Source: Cladopsammia gracilis
Lineage: Eukaryota > Cnidaria > Anthozoa > Scleractinia > Dendrophylliidae
DNA length: 64,000 nt
Direction of reading: 5' to 3'
NCBI GenBank assembly: GCA_022457155.1
Contig: JAJGOT010000353.1
Span: 373,001-437,000 of the forward strand
Part shown: one piece after another, positions 1-8,968 of the stretch
Layout: each line of letters starts with the position of its first letter
Numbering within the stretch: the first letter of the stretch is position 1
The notes under the pieces: model-generated
The model's input: the letters and a program-made list of their open reading frames with translations, nothing else
What the model was told of the DNA's origin: nothing
Databases searched by the model: none
Made by a program: the position numbers and the translations under genes

Positions 1-429
1 CTCATTTAGAGGTGCAAATTACGGATTTTGGAATCACTTAGAGTGTCCAGGAAGGAACGCCGACATGTTTTGGCCATCGAGGTATCATTTAGGGTGGCAG
101 ACAAAGAATTAAAGAAAACAAATTGTCGAACTCTTAGTGGCCGCTCTCATTACCGTCATTAAAGTCATTGCAACTCTTGTTTGGCTGTCTTTTTTAGAAT
201 GGTATCTTTTAGTGGTGAAATAAAGCTTGAGCAACACCCAGATTGGTCTAATTGGTTTAATTCAAACTTTTTTATGAGCATCTCCATACCTTCCATATGG
301 GAGTCTCCCCCGGGTGATATCTTTGAAGGAAAAATTTTAAATTCAAAGAATTTCAAGAGGAAGGTCGACATTAGAAAGATTCAACTCTATATAACCCCTT
401 ATTAATTCAGATTTAGAAGTCTGTCGGGT

Positions 430-592
430 ATGATCGTCTGGGTTTGTGAAGCTCTGAAAAGAACTGTTGTCGTGGAAATTGACTGATGTTTCTACAACCT
501 CACCGGAAGGTGTGACTTCCACTGTCAGGTTGTAGAAAACAACAACAGTTCTACAACAGTTCTTTTCAGAACTGCACTAACCCAGACGATCA
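430..592. repeat. Inverted repeat (hairpin) inside dispersed repeat A
   Basis: TGATCGTCTGGG at 431-442 is answered by its complement at 581-592. The interior (AGAACTGTTGT and its complement, and the two GGTTGTAGAAA-type stretches) also pairs. The same structure is present in copy B near 61130-61290. Confidence 0.75.
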
Positions 593-911
593 CACTCATC
601 ACATCTGTGAGTCCAAACCATTTATTATAATTTAGAGGTTAATTCAACCAATCAGAGGAGGAATACAGGTACATCAGTATAGAATCTTTCCAGTTCATTG
701 CCCATTGAGATATCATTTTGTCACAATACATTATGGTTAGAAAAACTTGTCAAGATTCTCAAATATCTAATTCAAAATTGAAAAAATAATCTATTATACC
801 GAGTAACGATTCCAAAGGAATTGTTCTTTTATAGACACTTTCAAAAGGTTGTCCACTTTCTTGCCTGGCTAGCTGAAGAACACTGCTGGAAAATAAAACA
901 TTCTTAGCTTA

Positions 912-917
912 TACAGT
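912..917. repeat. 6-bp target-site duplication, left
   Basis: TACAGT precedes the element and is repeated at 6012-6017. The uninterrupted repeat copy B has this hexamer once, near 61618-61623, followed by the same right flank (GTACTTATCTC). Confidence 0.88.
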
Positions 918-1269
918 AGTAGTAGATAGTGATTGAAGATAAGCCCCGCAATGGACTAGGTGACTAGGTGACTAGGTGCCTAGTCAATGACGTCACAAAA
1001 TGCCTTCCCGCATACTAATTTGGATTTCCCGCATACTAATTTGGATTAGGTGCCTAGTCAATTACCTATTCCTTTTGTGTTATTGTATACTAATAAGTGC
1101 GTTCCTGCATATGTAATAAACTGCCAATACCTACACCTATTCCTTTTGTGTTATTCTGAAACAATAGAAACAATAGACCGGCCCAAACTTGCCCGCTCTA
1201 TCCCAACTCACTTCAAAACAAAACACAACTGACACAGATAACTTTACAGACATATAGAGTAAAACAATA

Positions 1270-1341
1270 TGCCTTGACCAGGACTCGAACCTGGGTTACT
1301 GCGGCCACAACGCAGTGTCTTAACCACTAGACCATCAAAGC
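1270..1341 (-). tRNA. tRNA-His (GTG), left arm
   Basis: This 72-nt cloverleaf is on the minus strand. The acceptor stem GCTTTGA pairs with TCAAGGC (one G-U), followed by discriminator A. The anticodon stem CTGCG/CGCAG encloses the loop TTGTGGC, giving anticodon GTG for histidine. The T arm is CCAGG-TTCGAGT-CCTGG, with an intact B box. A TTTT terminator lies within 10 nt downstream on the minus strand. It is identical to the right-arm copy. It lies inside a mobile element, so it may be a captured tRNA gene or a tRNA-like part of the element. The fold suggests it could be functional. Confidence 0.85.
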
Positions 1342-1693
1342 TGTGATCGATATTATAACCAAATAAAACTTATAAGAGGGTTCCGAAACATTCAAGTTTA
1401 GAAGCAATAAAATTGCACAGTATAAAAAACCGCTTTTTACTTTACTAAGATCCGCAACATTCTTATAACCGCTTCATCGCTAGACTCTATATCGATTTTC
1501 AGTTTCCCAGCCATCACCCACTTTAAGTTTAAATTTCTTTTCCGGTAGCTTCAATGTTCAAACTTTTAATTATGCGAACTTTCACTGAACTAAATTTGCA
1601 TGAAAAATTATCACCTCGGAAAAAATAAACAAAGCAACCAATTACATGCGCGCGCTAAAACAATAAACCACACTTTGTTAAGTTCAAACTATA

Positions 1694-1699
1694 TTTATT
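1694..1699 (-). promoter_or_regulatory. Poly(A) signal AATAAA, left 162-aa gene
   Basis: AATAAA on the minus strand lies about 70 nt past the stop of the 162-aa frame and mirrors the right-arm signal. Confidence 0.6.
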
Positions 1700-1769
1700 G
1701 ATAACAAACAATTTCATAATTATACAGGCAATTTAAAAGCATAGTTGGAAAGGAAAAGACAGAGTTGGT

Positions 1770-2258
1770 TTAGTCGTTTTCATCGGGGAGAGCTTGTTTT
1801 ACGAACAATCGATTGAGTAAGAATTTTCGTTTATCGATGGCAAGTTCTGTCGATTCGAGCCAATCAAATCCCTCTGTGTCTTTTAACTCTTGCTGGGTTT
1901 GTATAACTTTTCGAGAGGTCGAATCTTTCTTCATAGCACGCATCCATTGTAGATTCTCTAAGAGTATTTTTCTCAGTTCCTTTCTATAATCAGGAAGCAA
2001 GGCATTTTCAGCTTTAATGCGAGCCACGTTGTGTGAATCTCCGTTTTGCTCGTATTCATTTATCAAAGCGTTGAACTCGGCTTCGTGGCGACTAAAAGCT
2101 TCATCTTGAATACGCGACCAAGGATCTATCTGCTCTTCCTCTTCTTGGGAAGATCCCATTTCTTCGCTAGATTGAGAGCCTTGAGATGAGTGTTCGCTTT
2201 CTTGCGAACTTTCGCTTTCTTCGGAATACCCATTCCCTTGTTGATAGTCGCTCCACAT
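1770..2258 (-). CDS. 162-aa acidic/basic protein of palindromic element (left copy)
   Basis: This intact frame starts at the first ATG (MWSDYQQ), in a CG-ATG-TGG context; the upstream open stretch has no ATG. Residues 13-50 are Ser/Glu/Gln-rich and acidic. They are followed by a charged helical C-terminal half that begins at the DPWSRIQDEAF motif and includes NALINEYEQNGD, RKELRKILLENLQWM and GFDWLESTELAIDKRKFLL. I recall similar multicopy uncharacterised proteins in cnidarian genomes but could not check. A TATA box (2325-2334) and a poly(A) signal bracket it. It differs from the right copy at one residue I noticed (EQNG against EKNG). Function is unknown; it is probably an accessory protein of the element. 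Confidence 0.72.
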   Translation of the reverse strand: MWSDYQQGNGYSEESESSQESEHSSQGSQSSEEMGSSQEEEEQIDPWSRIQDEAFSRHEAEFNALINEYEQNGDSHNVARIKAENALLPDYRKELRKILLENLQWMRAMKKDSTSRKVIQTQQELKDTEGFDWLESTELAIDKRKFLLNRLFVKQALPDEND

Positions 2259-2324
2259 CGTCAGTGATCTTAACTGCACAAGTTCTGACAACACACTAAA
2301 CCATACTGAGCTGATGGGGTGTTT

Positions 2325-2334
2325 CTTTTATATA
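2325..2334 (-). promoter_or_regulatory. TATA box of left 162-aa gene
   Basis: TATATAAAAG on the minus strand lies about 67 nt upstream of the ATG and is conserved in the right arm. Confidence 0.6.
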
Positions 2335-2556
2335 TTTCGATAAAGGCGCGGTTACGCGGCAAAATCCTAATGAATTGATTTGTGTTTTGTTTGATAACAA
2401 AATGTTAGAATGAAATAACTTTACGAACGTTCCGCGAATTCACTATAAGTGCCCAGTTTATCATCCAAGAAATTTAATATTCGAGGCTGTTTTCGCAAAT
2501 CCTTGATCATATATAAAAAAGTAACCAGATTCCCGTATTTACTGTTGTGATCAAAT

Positions 2557-2722
2557 GATAGGGGTACAGGAAGGGTACAGGAGGGGTACAGGAGGGGTAC
2601 AGGAAGGGTACAGGAAGGGTACAGGAGGGGTACAGGAGGGGTACAGGAGGGGTACAGGAGGGGTACAGAAAGGGTACAGGAGGGGTACAGGAGGGGTACA
2701 GGAGGGGTACAGGAAGGGTACA
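2557..2722. repeat. 10-bp minisatellite, left arm
   Basis: Tandem units of GGGTACAGGA with A/G variation, about 16 copies. The tract is open in several frames and creates repetitive pseudo-proteins such as YPSCTPPVPL. It lies between the two small genes of the arm. Confidence 0.9.
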
Positions 2723-2777
2723 TCCACGTCACGTGTATAGTTAGCGTTTCTTACAGTCACCGTATTATGTATACACT

Positions 2778-3161
2778 TTACAAAATAAACCATCGAGGAG
2801 GTGAATGTGTTGTTCTTTTACGACATTTGGCGGTTTCGGTTGCTTTTCCAACACCTCCTGTTCCTGTTGTCAATAAACCCTTTGCTCTCCTAGGTATAGA
2901 TAGATTATAAACAACGCTTTTTTCTTCTTGTTGAGTTGATGGATATGTTTTACTTGTGGAACATACTCTCGAGTCTTTGCTGTTCTCCGTTTCATGATAG
3001 ATAACCACTTTAACCTTGGGTTGCAGTTTGGCCTCTTGCAGGTACTTTCTTCGCTGAATGTGATCCAGTTGATGCACATCAGTGAGATGGTTAGATAATT
3101 TCACGAGGTATTTTGCTCCGCACCCCGGAATTGGGCAATCGCGACACACTCGTTTAACCAT
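2778..3161 (-). CDS. 127-aa C2H2 zinc-finger-like protein (left copy)
   Basis: This intact frame starts at MVKRVCRDCP; the longer open stretch lacks an upstream ATG in frame. A zinc-finger-like pattern is visible: C9-x4-C14-x10-H25-x4-H30, within PIPGCGAKYLVKLSNHL. It is followed by basic segments (RRKYLQEAKL, PRRAKG, KCRKRTTHSPPRW) typical of a small nucleic-acid-binding protein. The right-arm copy (3758-4141) has several substitutions, for example GLLTTGTGG against GLLKTGTGD. Both copies remain open, so coding function may be under constraint or gene conversion may be recent. No enzyme function is visible. Confidence 0.7.
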   Translation of the reverse strand: MVKRVCRDCPIPGCGAKYLVKLSNHLTDVHQLDHIQRRKYLQEAKLQPKVKVVIYHETENSKDSRVCSTSKTYPSTQQEEKSVVYNLSIPRRAKGLLTTGTGGVGKATETAKCRKRTTHSPPRWFIL

Positions 3162-3218
3162 GTTAACAGCTCGAAATCTGAACACATATGAAGACCTTTA
3201 ACGAAATGTTTACCTTTA

Positions 3219-3335
3219 AAAAAAAAAAAAAAAAAAAAAACAAGGACAAAAAGGACAAAATAAGGACACTAGGGACATTTTAAGGACAAAAAGGACAAAA
3301 CGAGGACTATCAGGACAAAAGGGACAAACGGGACA
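3219..3335. repeat. Poly-A and GGACA-rich simple tract, left arm
   Basis: A ~22-nt A run is followed by repeated AAGGACAAAA units. It is mirrored at 3585-3703 in the right arm. Confidence 0.85.
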
Positions 3336-3398
3336 TATCAACTCTTAATCACCTCCCCGGTCGCGGTCTCCAGACATACCGAGACTTGTCCAAGTGAC

Positions 3399-3520
3399 GA
3401 CAACCACAAAATATTCGCGCGCGCAAACGTTTTCTCTTAAAAAGATTACAAAGATTAAAAAGATTTCAAACAAATCGTTCATCCGCAAAATTAAACTTTC
3501 CCAAAATGATTATGGTTGCA
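3399..3520. other. Central spacer of the palindrome
   Basis: A 122-bp AT-rich non-palindromic loop, with a short CGCGCGCG run near 3415 and AAAGATTA repeats. No gene is seen. Confidence 0.8.
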
Positions 3521-3584
3521 GTCACTTGGACAAGTCTCGGTATGTCTGGAGACCGCGACCGGGGAGGTGATTAAGAGTTGATAT

Positions 3585-3703
3585 GTCCCGTTTGTCCCTT
3601 TTGTCCCGATAGTCCTCGTTTTGTCCTTTTTGTCCTTAAAATGTCCCTAGTGTCCTTATTTTGTCCTTTTTGTCCTTGTTTTTTTTTTTTTTTTTTTTTT
3701 TAA
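3585..3703. repeat. GGACA-rich and poly-T tract, right arm
   Basis: Complement of 3219-3335: TTTTGTCCTT units followed by a T run of about 22. Confidence 0.85.
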
Positions 3704-3757
3704 AGGTAAACATTTCGTTAAAGGTCTTCATATGTGTTCAGATTTCGAGCTGTTAAC

Positions 3758-4141
3758 ATGGTTAAACGAGTGTGTCGCGATTGCCCAATTCCGGGGTGCG
3801 GAGCAAAATACCTCGTGAAATTATCTAACCATCTCACTGATGTGCATCAACTGGATCACATTCAGCGAAGAAAGTACCTGCAAGAGGCCAAACTGCTACC
3901 CAAGGTAAAAGTGGTTATCTATCATGAAACGGAGAACAGCAAAGACTCGAGAGTATGTTCCACAAGTAAAACATATCCATCAACTCAACAAGAAGAAAAA
4001 AGCGTTGTTTATAATCTATCTATACCTAGGAGAGCAAAGGGTTTATTGAAAACAGGAACAGGAGATGTTGGAAAAGCAACCAAAACCGCCAAATGTCGTA
4101 AAAGAACAACACATTCACCTCCTCGATGGTTTATTTTGTAA
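3758..4141 (+). CDS. 127-aa C2H2 zinc-finger-like protein (right copy)
   Basis: Mirror copy of 2778-3161. The start was chosen at ATG 3758 (MVKRVCRD); an ATG at 3732 is in another, short frame. It has the same C9/C14/H25/H30 pattern and basic C-terminus ending SPPRWFIL. A few amino-acid changes separate it from the left copy, including KLLPK against KLQPK. It sits directly upstream of the minisatellite. Confidence 0.7.
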   Translation: MVKRVCRDCPIPGCGAKYLVKLSNHLTDVHQLDHIQRRKYLQEAKLLPKVKVVIYHETENSKDSRVCSTSKTYPSTQQEEKSVVYNLSIPRRAKGLLKTGTGDVGKATKTAKCRKRTTHSPPRWFIL

Positions 4142-4196
4142 AGTGTATACATAATACGGTGACTGTAAGAAACGCTAACTATACACGTGACGTGGA

Positions 4197-4370
4197 TGTA
4201 CCCTTCCTGTACCCCTCCTGTACCCCTCCTGTACCCCTCCTGTACCCTTTCTGTACCCCCCTGTACCCCTCCTGTACCCCTCCTGTACCCCTCCTGTACC
4301 CTTCCTGTACCCTTCCTGTACCCTTCCTGTACCCCTCCTGTACCCCTCCTGTACCCTTCCTGTACCCCTA
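4197..4370. repeat. 10-bp minisatellite, right arm
   Basis: Tandem TCCTGTACCC units, with one shortened unit near 4255. The two arms therefore differ in phase here although they are otherwise nearly identical. Confidence 0.9.
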
Positions 4371-4594
4371 TCATTTGATCACAACAGTAAATACGGGAAT
4401 CTGGTTACTTTTTTATATATGATCAAGGATTTGCGAAAACAGCCTCGAATATTAAATTTCTTGGATGATAAACTGGGCACTTATAGTGAATTCGCGGAAC
4501 GTTCGTAAAGTTATTTCATTCTAACATTTTGTTATCAAACAAAACACAAATCAATTCATTAGGATTTTGCCGCGTAACCGCGCCTTTATCGAAA

Positions 4595-4604
4595 TATATA
4601 AAAG
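4595..4604 (+). promoter_or_regulatory. TATA box of right 162-aa gene
   Basis: TATATAAAAG lies 67 nt before ATG 4671. A plausible start of transcription is near 4625-4630. Confidence 0.6.
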
Positions 4605-4670
4605 AAACACCCCATCAGCTTAGTATGGTTTAGTGTGTTGTCAGAACTTGTGCAGTTAAGATCACTGACG

Positions 4671-5159
4671 ATGTGGAGCGACTATCAACAAGGGAATGGG
4701 TATTCCGAAGAAAGCGAAAGTTCGCAAGAAAGCGAACACTCATCTCAAGGCTCTCAATCTAGCGAAGAAATGGGATCTTCCCAAGAAGAGGAAGAGCAGA
4801 TAGATCCTTGGTCGCGTATTCAAGATGAAGCTTTTAGTCGCCACGAAGCCGAGTTCAACGCTTTGATAAATGAATACGAGAAAAACGGAGATTCACACAA
4901 CGTGGCTCGCATTAAAGCTGAAAATGCCTTGCTTCCTGATTATAGAAAGGAACTGAGAAAAATACTCTTAGAGAATCTACAATGGATGCGTGCTATGAAG
5001 AAAGATTCGACCTCTCGAAAAGTTATACAAACCCAGCAAGAGTTAAAAGACACAGAGGGATTTGATTGGCTCGAATCGACAGAACTTGCCATCGATAAAC
5101 GAAAATTCTTACTCAATCGATTGTTCGTAAAACAAGCTCTTCCCGATGAAAACGACTAA
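4671..5159 (+). CDS. 162-aa acidic/basic protein of palindromic element (right copy)
   Basis: Mirror copy of 1770-2258. It starts at MWSDYQQ; the open frame extends upstream but has no ATG there. It has a Ser/Glu-rich acidic N-terminal third and a charged helical C-terminal part ending VKQALPDEND. TATA box at 4595 and AATAAA at 5230 make it a compact, apparently expressible transcription unit. The two copies diverge from each other outward, toward the element tips. Confidence 0.72.
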   Translation: MWSDYQQGNGYSEESESSQESEHSSQGSQSSEEMGSSQEEEEQIDPWSRIQDEAFSRHEAEFNALINEYEKNGDSHNVARIKAENALLPDYRKELRKILLENLQWMRAMKKDSTSRKVIQTQQELKDTEGFDWLESTELAIDKRKFLLNRLFVKQALPDEND

Positions 5160-5229
5160 ACCAACTCTGTCTTTTCCTTTCCAACTATGCTTTTAAATTG
5201 CCTGTATAATTATGAAATTGTTTGTTATC

Positions 5230-5235
5230 AATAAA
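5230..5235 (+). promoter_or_regulatory. Poly(A) signal AATAAA, right 162-aa gene
   Basis: AATAAA 71 nt after the stop codon, mirrored in the left arm. Confidence 0.6.
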
Positions 5236-5587
5236 TATAGTTTGAACTTAACAAAGTGTGGTTTATTGTTTTAGCGCGCGCATGTAATTGGTTGCTTTGT
5301 TTATTTTTTCCGAGGTGATAATTTTTCATGCAAATTTAGTTCAGTGAAAGTTCGCATAATTAAAAGTTTGAACATTGAAGCTACCGGAAAAGAAATTTAA
5401 ACTTAAAGTGGGTGATGGCTGGGAAACTGAAAATCGATATAGAGTCTAGCGATGAAGCGGTTATAAGAATGTTGCGGATCTTAGTAAAGTAAAAAGCGGT
5501 TTTTTATACTGTGCAATTTTATTGCTTCTAAACTTGAATGTTTCGGAACCCTCTTATAAGTTTTATTTGGTTATAATATCGATCACA

Positions 5588-5659
5588 GCTTTGATGGTCT
5601 AGTGGTTAAGACACTGCGTTGTGGCCGCAGTAACCCAGGTTCGAGTCCTGGTCAAGGCA
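5588..5659 (+). tRNA. tRNA-His (GTG), right arm
   Basis: Same 72-nt cloverleaf as 1270-1341, here on the plus strand: acceptor GCTTTGA/TCAAGGC, A-box-like TGGTCTAGTGG, anticodon loop TTGTGGC, B-box GGTTCGAGTCC. A TTTT run follows at about 5666. Both copies retain all stems, as expected for recent conversion or selection. Confidence 0.85.
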
Positions 5660-6011
5660 TGTTGTTTTACTCTATATGTCTGTAAAGTTATCTGTGTCAG
5701 TTGTGTTTTGTTTTGAAGTGAGTTGGGATAGAGCGGGCAAGTTTGGGCCGGTCTATTGTTTCTATTGTTTCAGAATAACACAAAAGGAATAGGTGTAGGT
5801 ATTGGCAGTTTATTACATATGCAGGAACGCACTTATTAGTATACAATAACACAAAAGGAATAGGTAATTGACTAGGCACCTAATCCAAATTAGTATGCGG
5901 GAAATCCAAATTAGTATGCGGGAAGGCATTTTGTGACGTCATTGACTAGGCACCTAGTCACCTAGTCACCTAGTCCATTGCGGGGCTTATCTTCAATCAC
6001 TATCTACTACT

Positions 6012-6017
6012 TACAGT
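6012..6017. repeat. 6-bp target-site duplication, right
   Basis: Second TACAGT, matching 912-917. Confidence 0.88.
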
Positions 6018-6440
6018 GTACTTATCTCGTAGTTACTAAAACAAGGGATGACCTACAATGAGTCACAAATGAGCTACAACGATCAGCCACATAGAGATTT
6101 AACGATCTACAATGAGCTACAATGAGCTACAACAAGCTACAATGAGCTTCAACGACCCACAATGAGCTTCAATGACCTACAAAACGCTACAGTGAGTCTC
6201 AACGAGCTACAAGGGGTTTATAATATCACCATCCTTATCCTTATTCCGCTAGCCCAATGCTCGTGGCTAGCGGAATGTTTCCCTGGCGCTGTTACATGCA
6301 AAACATGCAAATGTTTTAAGAAATTGTGTTTGGGGAACTTCATCAAAGCAGCAAAATTATTAGCTATTGTCTTCTGCTATTCTGATTGGTTAAGCACGAA
6401 CATTTCCTAAGATTTATCTGACGCAAATGGATATTCTTTA
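6018..6440. repeat. Dispersed repeat copy A, right part
   Basis: Matches 61624-62055. It contains a tandem of ACAATGAGCT-type 10-12-mers at 6055-6215 and a hairpin (TTCCGCTAGCC and complement) at 6245-6279. Homology with copy B ends near 6440. The next ~280 bp (6441-6720) shows no recognisable feature. Confidence 0.82.
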
Positions 6441-6726
6441 TTTTTATACTGAAATATAATTATAAACCATCAGCTCCTTCCCTATTCTTGAAATCAAAGA
6501 TATTCTATGTGAGAAAGAGCCAATGCCGCAGAACAATGAAGTTTACTGTAGTTCCTATGTGGAGCGCTACTTAAAAATTAAGAAGAATTTTCTGCTGGAA
6601 AATTTGTAAGCGTATGTAATCTCTGTGTCACACAGCATTTGAACAACTTAAGACTGAAGTAAATCAATGAAATATAACAGGAGGTAGCCTGCCCGAATGT
6701 AGCCTCCGCGCGCAGACCTCTCCCTT

Positions 6727-7245
6727 TTTACTTTGCTTTCCGCGTGAAGCAAAGAAAATAAGTGAAGTCTCCACTTAGGTTAGGCCGTGTGATTGAAAGC
6801 TCTGGACTTGTATATCGGAGGTCCCAGGCTCAAGTTATTATATCTGAACACTGCCTGGATTTGTAACACAGCCGCAGTCCAGAGTTAAAGCGTATATGAC
6901 AGATTTGTTTTTTTGGTGCGTGTTGCTACAACCATAGACAACACACCTTAATAGAACCACGTTTTTTCCTCAGGGCGCACCAAAAAATGTGAGGAACCGA
7001 AAAACCTCGACACTGGCATCCTTATATTGACGTCACAGCGGACTATTTCCAGTCTTTCTTCTTGCGCGGTTTTGTACCCCACCGGAAGTGAAATTTCACG
7101 TTTTTAGATGGCTAAACACGGAAACGAAAATCGATATCAAAATCTCTTTTTGATTTTCTTATAAGAACTCCATGTAGATTCCATCATCAAGCAAATAAAA
7201 AAAATCTGTCATATACACTTTAACTCGCAGCCACATGCCAGTGTA
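6727..7245 (+). mobile_element. tRNA-derived SINE, interrupted by a TTAA MITE
   Basis: 6727-6888 resembles 15738-15925, starting at GCTTTCCGCGTGAAGCAAAG. A tRNA-like head is visible: an A-box-like stretch around GGCCGTGTG and a B-box-like GGTCCCAGG segment. The body is split at TTAA by a MITE and resumes with CTCGCAGCCACATGCCAG at 7224. The other copy has the intact junction. Confidence 0.65.
6889..7219. mobile_element. TTAA-flanked MITE (Kolobok/piggyBac-like), short copy
   Basis: The ends read AGCGTATATGACAG and CTGTCATATACACT. TTAA lies on both sides (6885-6888, 7220-7223). It is related to the longer copy at 29025-29569. TTAA targets occur in piggyBac and Kolobok; the TTAAAG-type ends recall Kolobok T2 elements. 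Confidence 0.75.
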
Positions 7246-7363
7246 TAATGGCTCTTGCCATTGCTTACTGCTGGTCTTCCCATTTCACCGGGCGATGAGG
7301 TCGAAGGTCTTTATCTTTATCCTGTGAACACTGTTGGGGAATTAGGAGGCAGTCGGATAGCCT

Positions 7364-8323
7364 TGTGAAGAGTCTAAATTGCTCTTCTGGGGAACTAAGC
7401 TCAGCGGTAGAAGACAGATACAACTTTTCCCTCAGCTTTCTTCTTTATTCTTCAACTTCTAACTGCACTGTGTCTCACTCTAGTTCACAATACTCCTTTT
7501 ATATGTTTTATGTTTCTAATTGCTTATACATACATTTAAGATTACTTGATTGATTGCGACATATGGTTCGCTTGATTAACATATAATTATAACGAGAGTA
7601 AAATGTTCATTGCAAAACTTTTCCTATATGAAAAGAGTTGCTTAATAGTAAATGAATATAATCAGATTAAGGTTAAAAGTACAAGTTATATTTTGATAAA
7701 GTTGTATCCAAGTTATCTTACGTTTTAACAACCAAAATCACAGTCAATAGTTTGGTTTGAAGTAAACAAAAGACAACACCCTTTATTCTGTATTGACTCA
7801 ATTGCAGAAGGTGTGCGAGAGATAGCAATAGCTAGGAAAACCAAAGTTTCCCATGCTAAATTAATAAAGACTCCTAAAAAACACTTTTTAAAGATAATCT
7901 TGGAAAAAGGGGAACAAGTGTCAATTTTGGAGACGAGCTGTCCTGACCTCTAACTTTTAATTATAAAAGTAAAATATAGAATTTTCTAGAATCTTGAGAG
8001 AATTCCAGATGTTAAATATACTTCATGTTTTGTAGCTTTAACTTACTTAAAAGATACAACTTTTTACTTATATATAATAGAATAAAGTTACCATGCCAAT
8101 CCCATTGTTTTTCTTAACATATCCCAAATTTGAACTTTGCGTGTATGTTTATATGTTTTCTGCAATTATCTTATCATCACTTATTTTGGGTTAAATGCTT
8201 TTAATTCTATTTACTTAAGCAAAAGTGGGTTTTGCACTTAATAATCAAAGAAACGTCATTTTCTACTTTACTTATAAATATTCATTACCTTAAGCTAATT
8301 TCGTATATATTACTCTTGTGACA
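7364..8323 (-). repeat. 3' LTR of the gag-only element
   Basis: Identical in length to 10880-11839 and nearly identical in sequence. On the minus strand it begins TGTCACAAGAG and ends CTCTTCACA. Confidence 0.88.
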
Positions 8324-8331
8324 CTACCCCC
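8324..8331 (-). promoter_or_regulatory. Polypurine tract
   Basis: GGGGGTAG on the minus strand directly abuts the 3' LTR, the expected site for plus-strand priming. Confidence 0.6.
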
Positions 8332-8968
8332 ATGTCAAGATTGAATCTCCTGATTCAATAAGAAAACCATTAAAAAAGGAATTGCCACAGACGTTCGACA
8401 CTATGACAAACATCTCACAAAAACGTTTCGAAAGTCACTTTCGAAAAATGGATCTCTGCATGATCAAGATGGAATCGAATTTGATTTAATATATCTCCGC
8501 AACTGAGATATCATTTGAATTTTACGGCGATACTTTTTTCATATGTTATCATCGCCGCCAAATAACAGTTCCACTAGAGGCTCACTAGAAACGAATGTCT
8601 TCATATTCCTCTGTATGACTTCCAAGCGGTAAAACAATATCAATAAAATTATTCTTTTTCTTTCTTTCTTTCTTTTTTTTTTTGATCCCCTAGAAACACT
8701 TGAAAGGACGCCTCTTGCGTCAATACACTGACTTCATCACTTAAATTTATCAACGGAGCATCATCACTTATTAAACTCGCAATAAAAATTTAAGAATCCT
8801 TGAAAGACTTCTGAAAACTCGAACTCTTTATCAACACTGAGGCTATTATAATGATAAATACACCACAACAGCCTAAGTGTTGGTATACGGGAAAATGACC
8901 GCATTCTGAAGGTTTCGCGGTGTTTACGCGACATAATATTTAACAAACATCGGTAAACCGCAATAACG

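Larger units (their letters stand above)
1..917. repeat. Dispersed repeat copy A, left part
   Basis: This stretch is nearly identical to 60676-61620. The copy resumes at 6018 after the palindromic element, so 1-917 plus 6018-6440 form one interrupted copy, and its left edge lies outside the window. Short open frames on both strands here are not convincing genes. They recur in copy B with indels. The repeat holds a long inverted repeat at 430-592. Confidence 0.85.
918..3398. repeat. Left arm of the palindrome
   Basis: This is the reverse complement of 3521-6011 with few substitutions and a length difference in the 10-bp minisatellite. Near the tip it has a short tandem of GACTAGGT motifs (954-985). 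Confidence 0.9.
918..6011. mobile_element. Palindromic Polinton/Maverick-like element, 5094 bp
   Basis: The element is two inverted arms (918-3398 and 3521-6011) around a 122-bp spacer. Both ends read 5'-AGTAGTAGATAGTGATTG inward and are flanked by the 6-bp duplication TACAGT. Polintons are known for long inverted repeats, AG termini and 6-bp target duplications, so the ends fit that class. No DNA polymerase, integrase, packaging ATPase or capsid gene is present. Each arm carries the same content in mirror order from the tip: tRNA-His-like gene, 162-aa frame, 10-bp minisatellite, 127-aa zinc-finger-like frame, and a poly-A plus GGACA-rich tract. I infer a nonautonomous, possibly snap-back-derived relative. 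A foldback transposon of another class with a 6-bp duplication is the alternative. Confidence 0.72.
3521..6011. repeat. Right arm of the palindrome
   Basis: Inverted copy of 918-3398. It ends in the complement of the left tip and is followed by the second TACAGT. Confidence 0.9.

Noticed and set aside
165..405. Overlapping 68-74-aa frames on both strands
   Set aside because: They lie in a dispersed repeat whose second copy changes the frames by indels.
2421..4422. Frames of 60-120 aa rich in YPSCTPPVP or GVQEGYRRGT
   Set aside because: They are translations of the 10-bp minisatellite in every frame, with no independent support.
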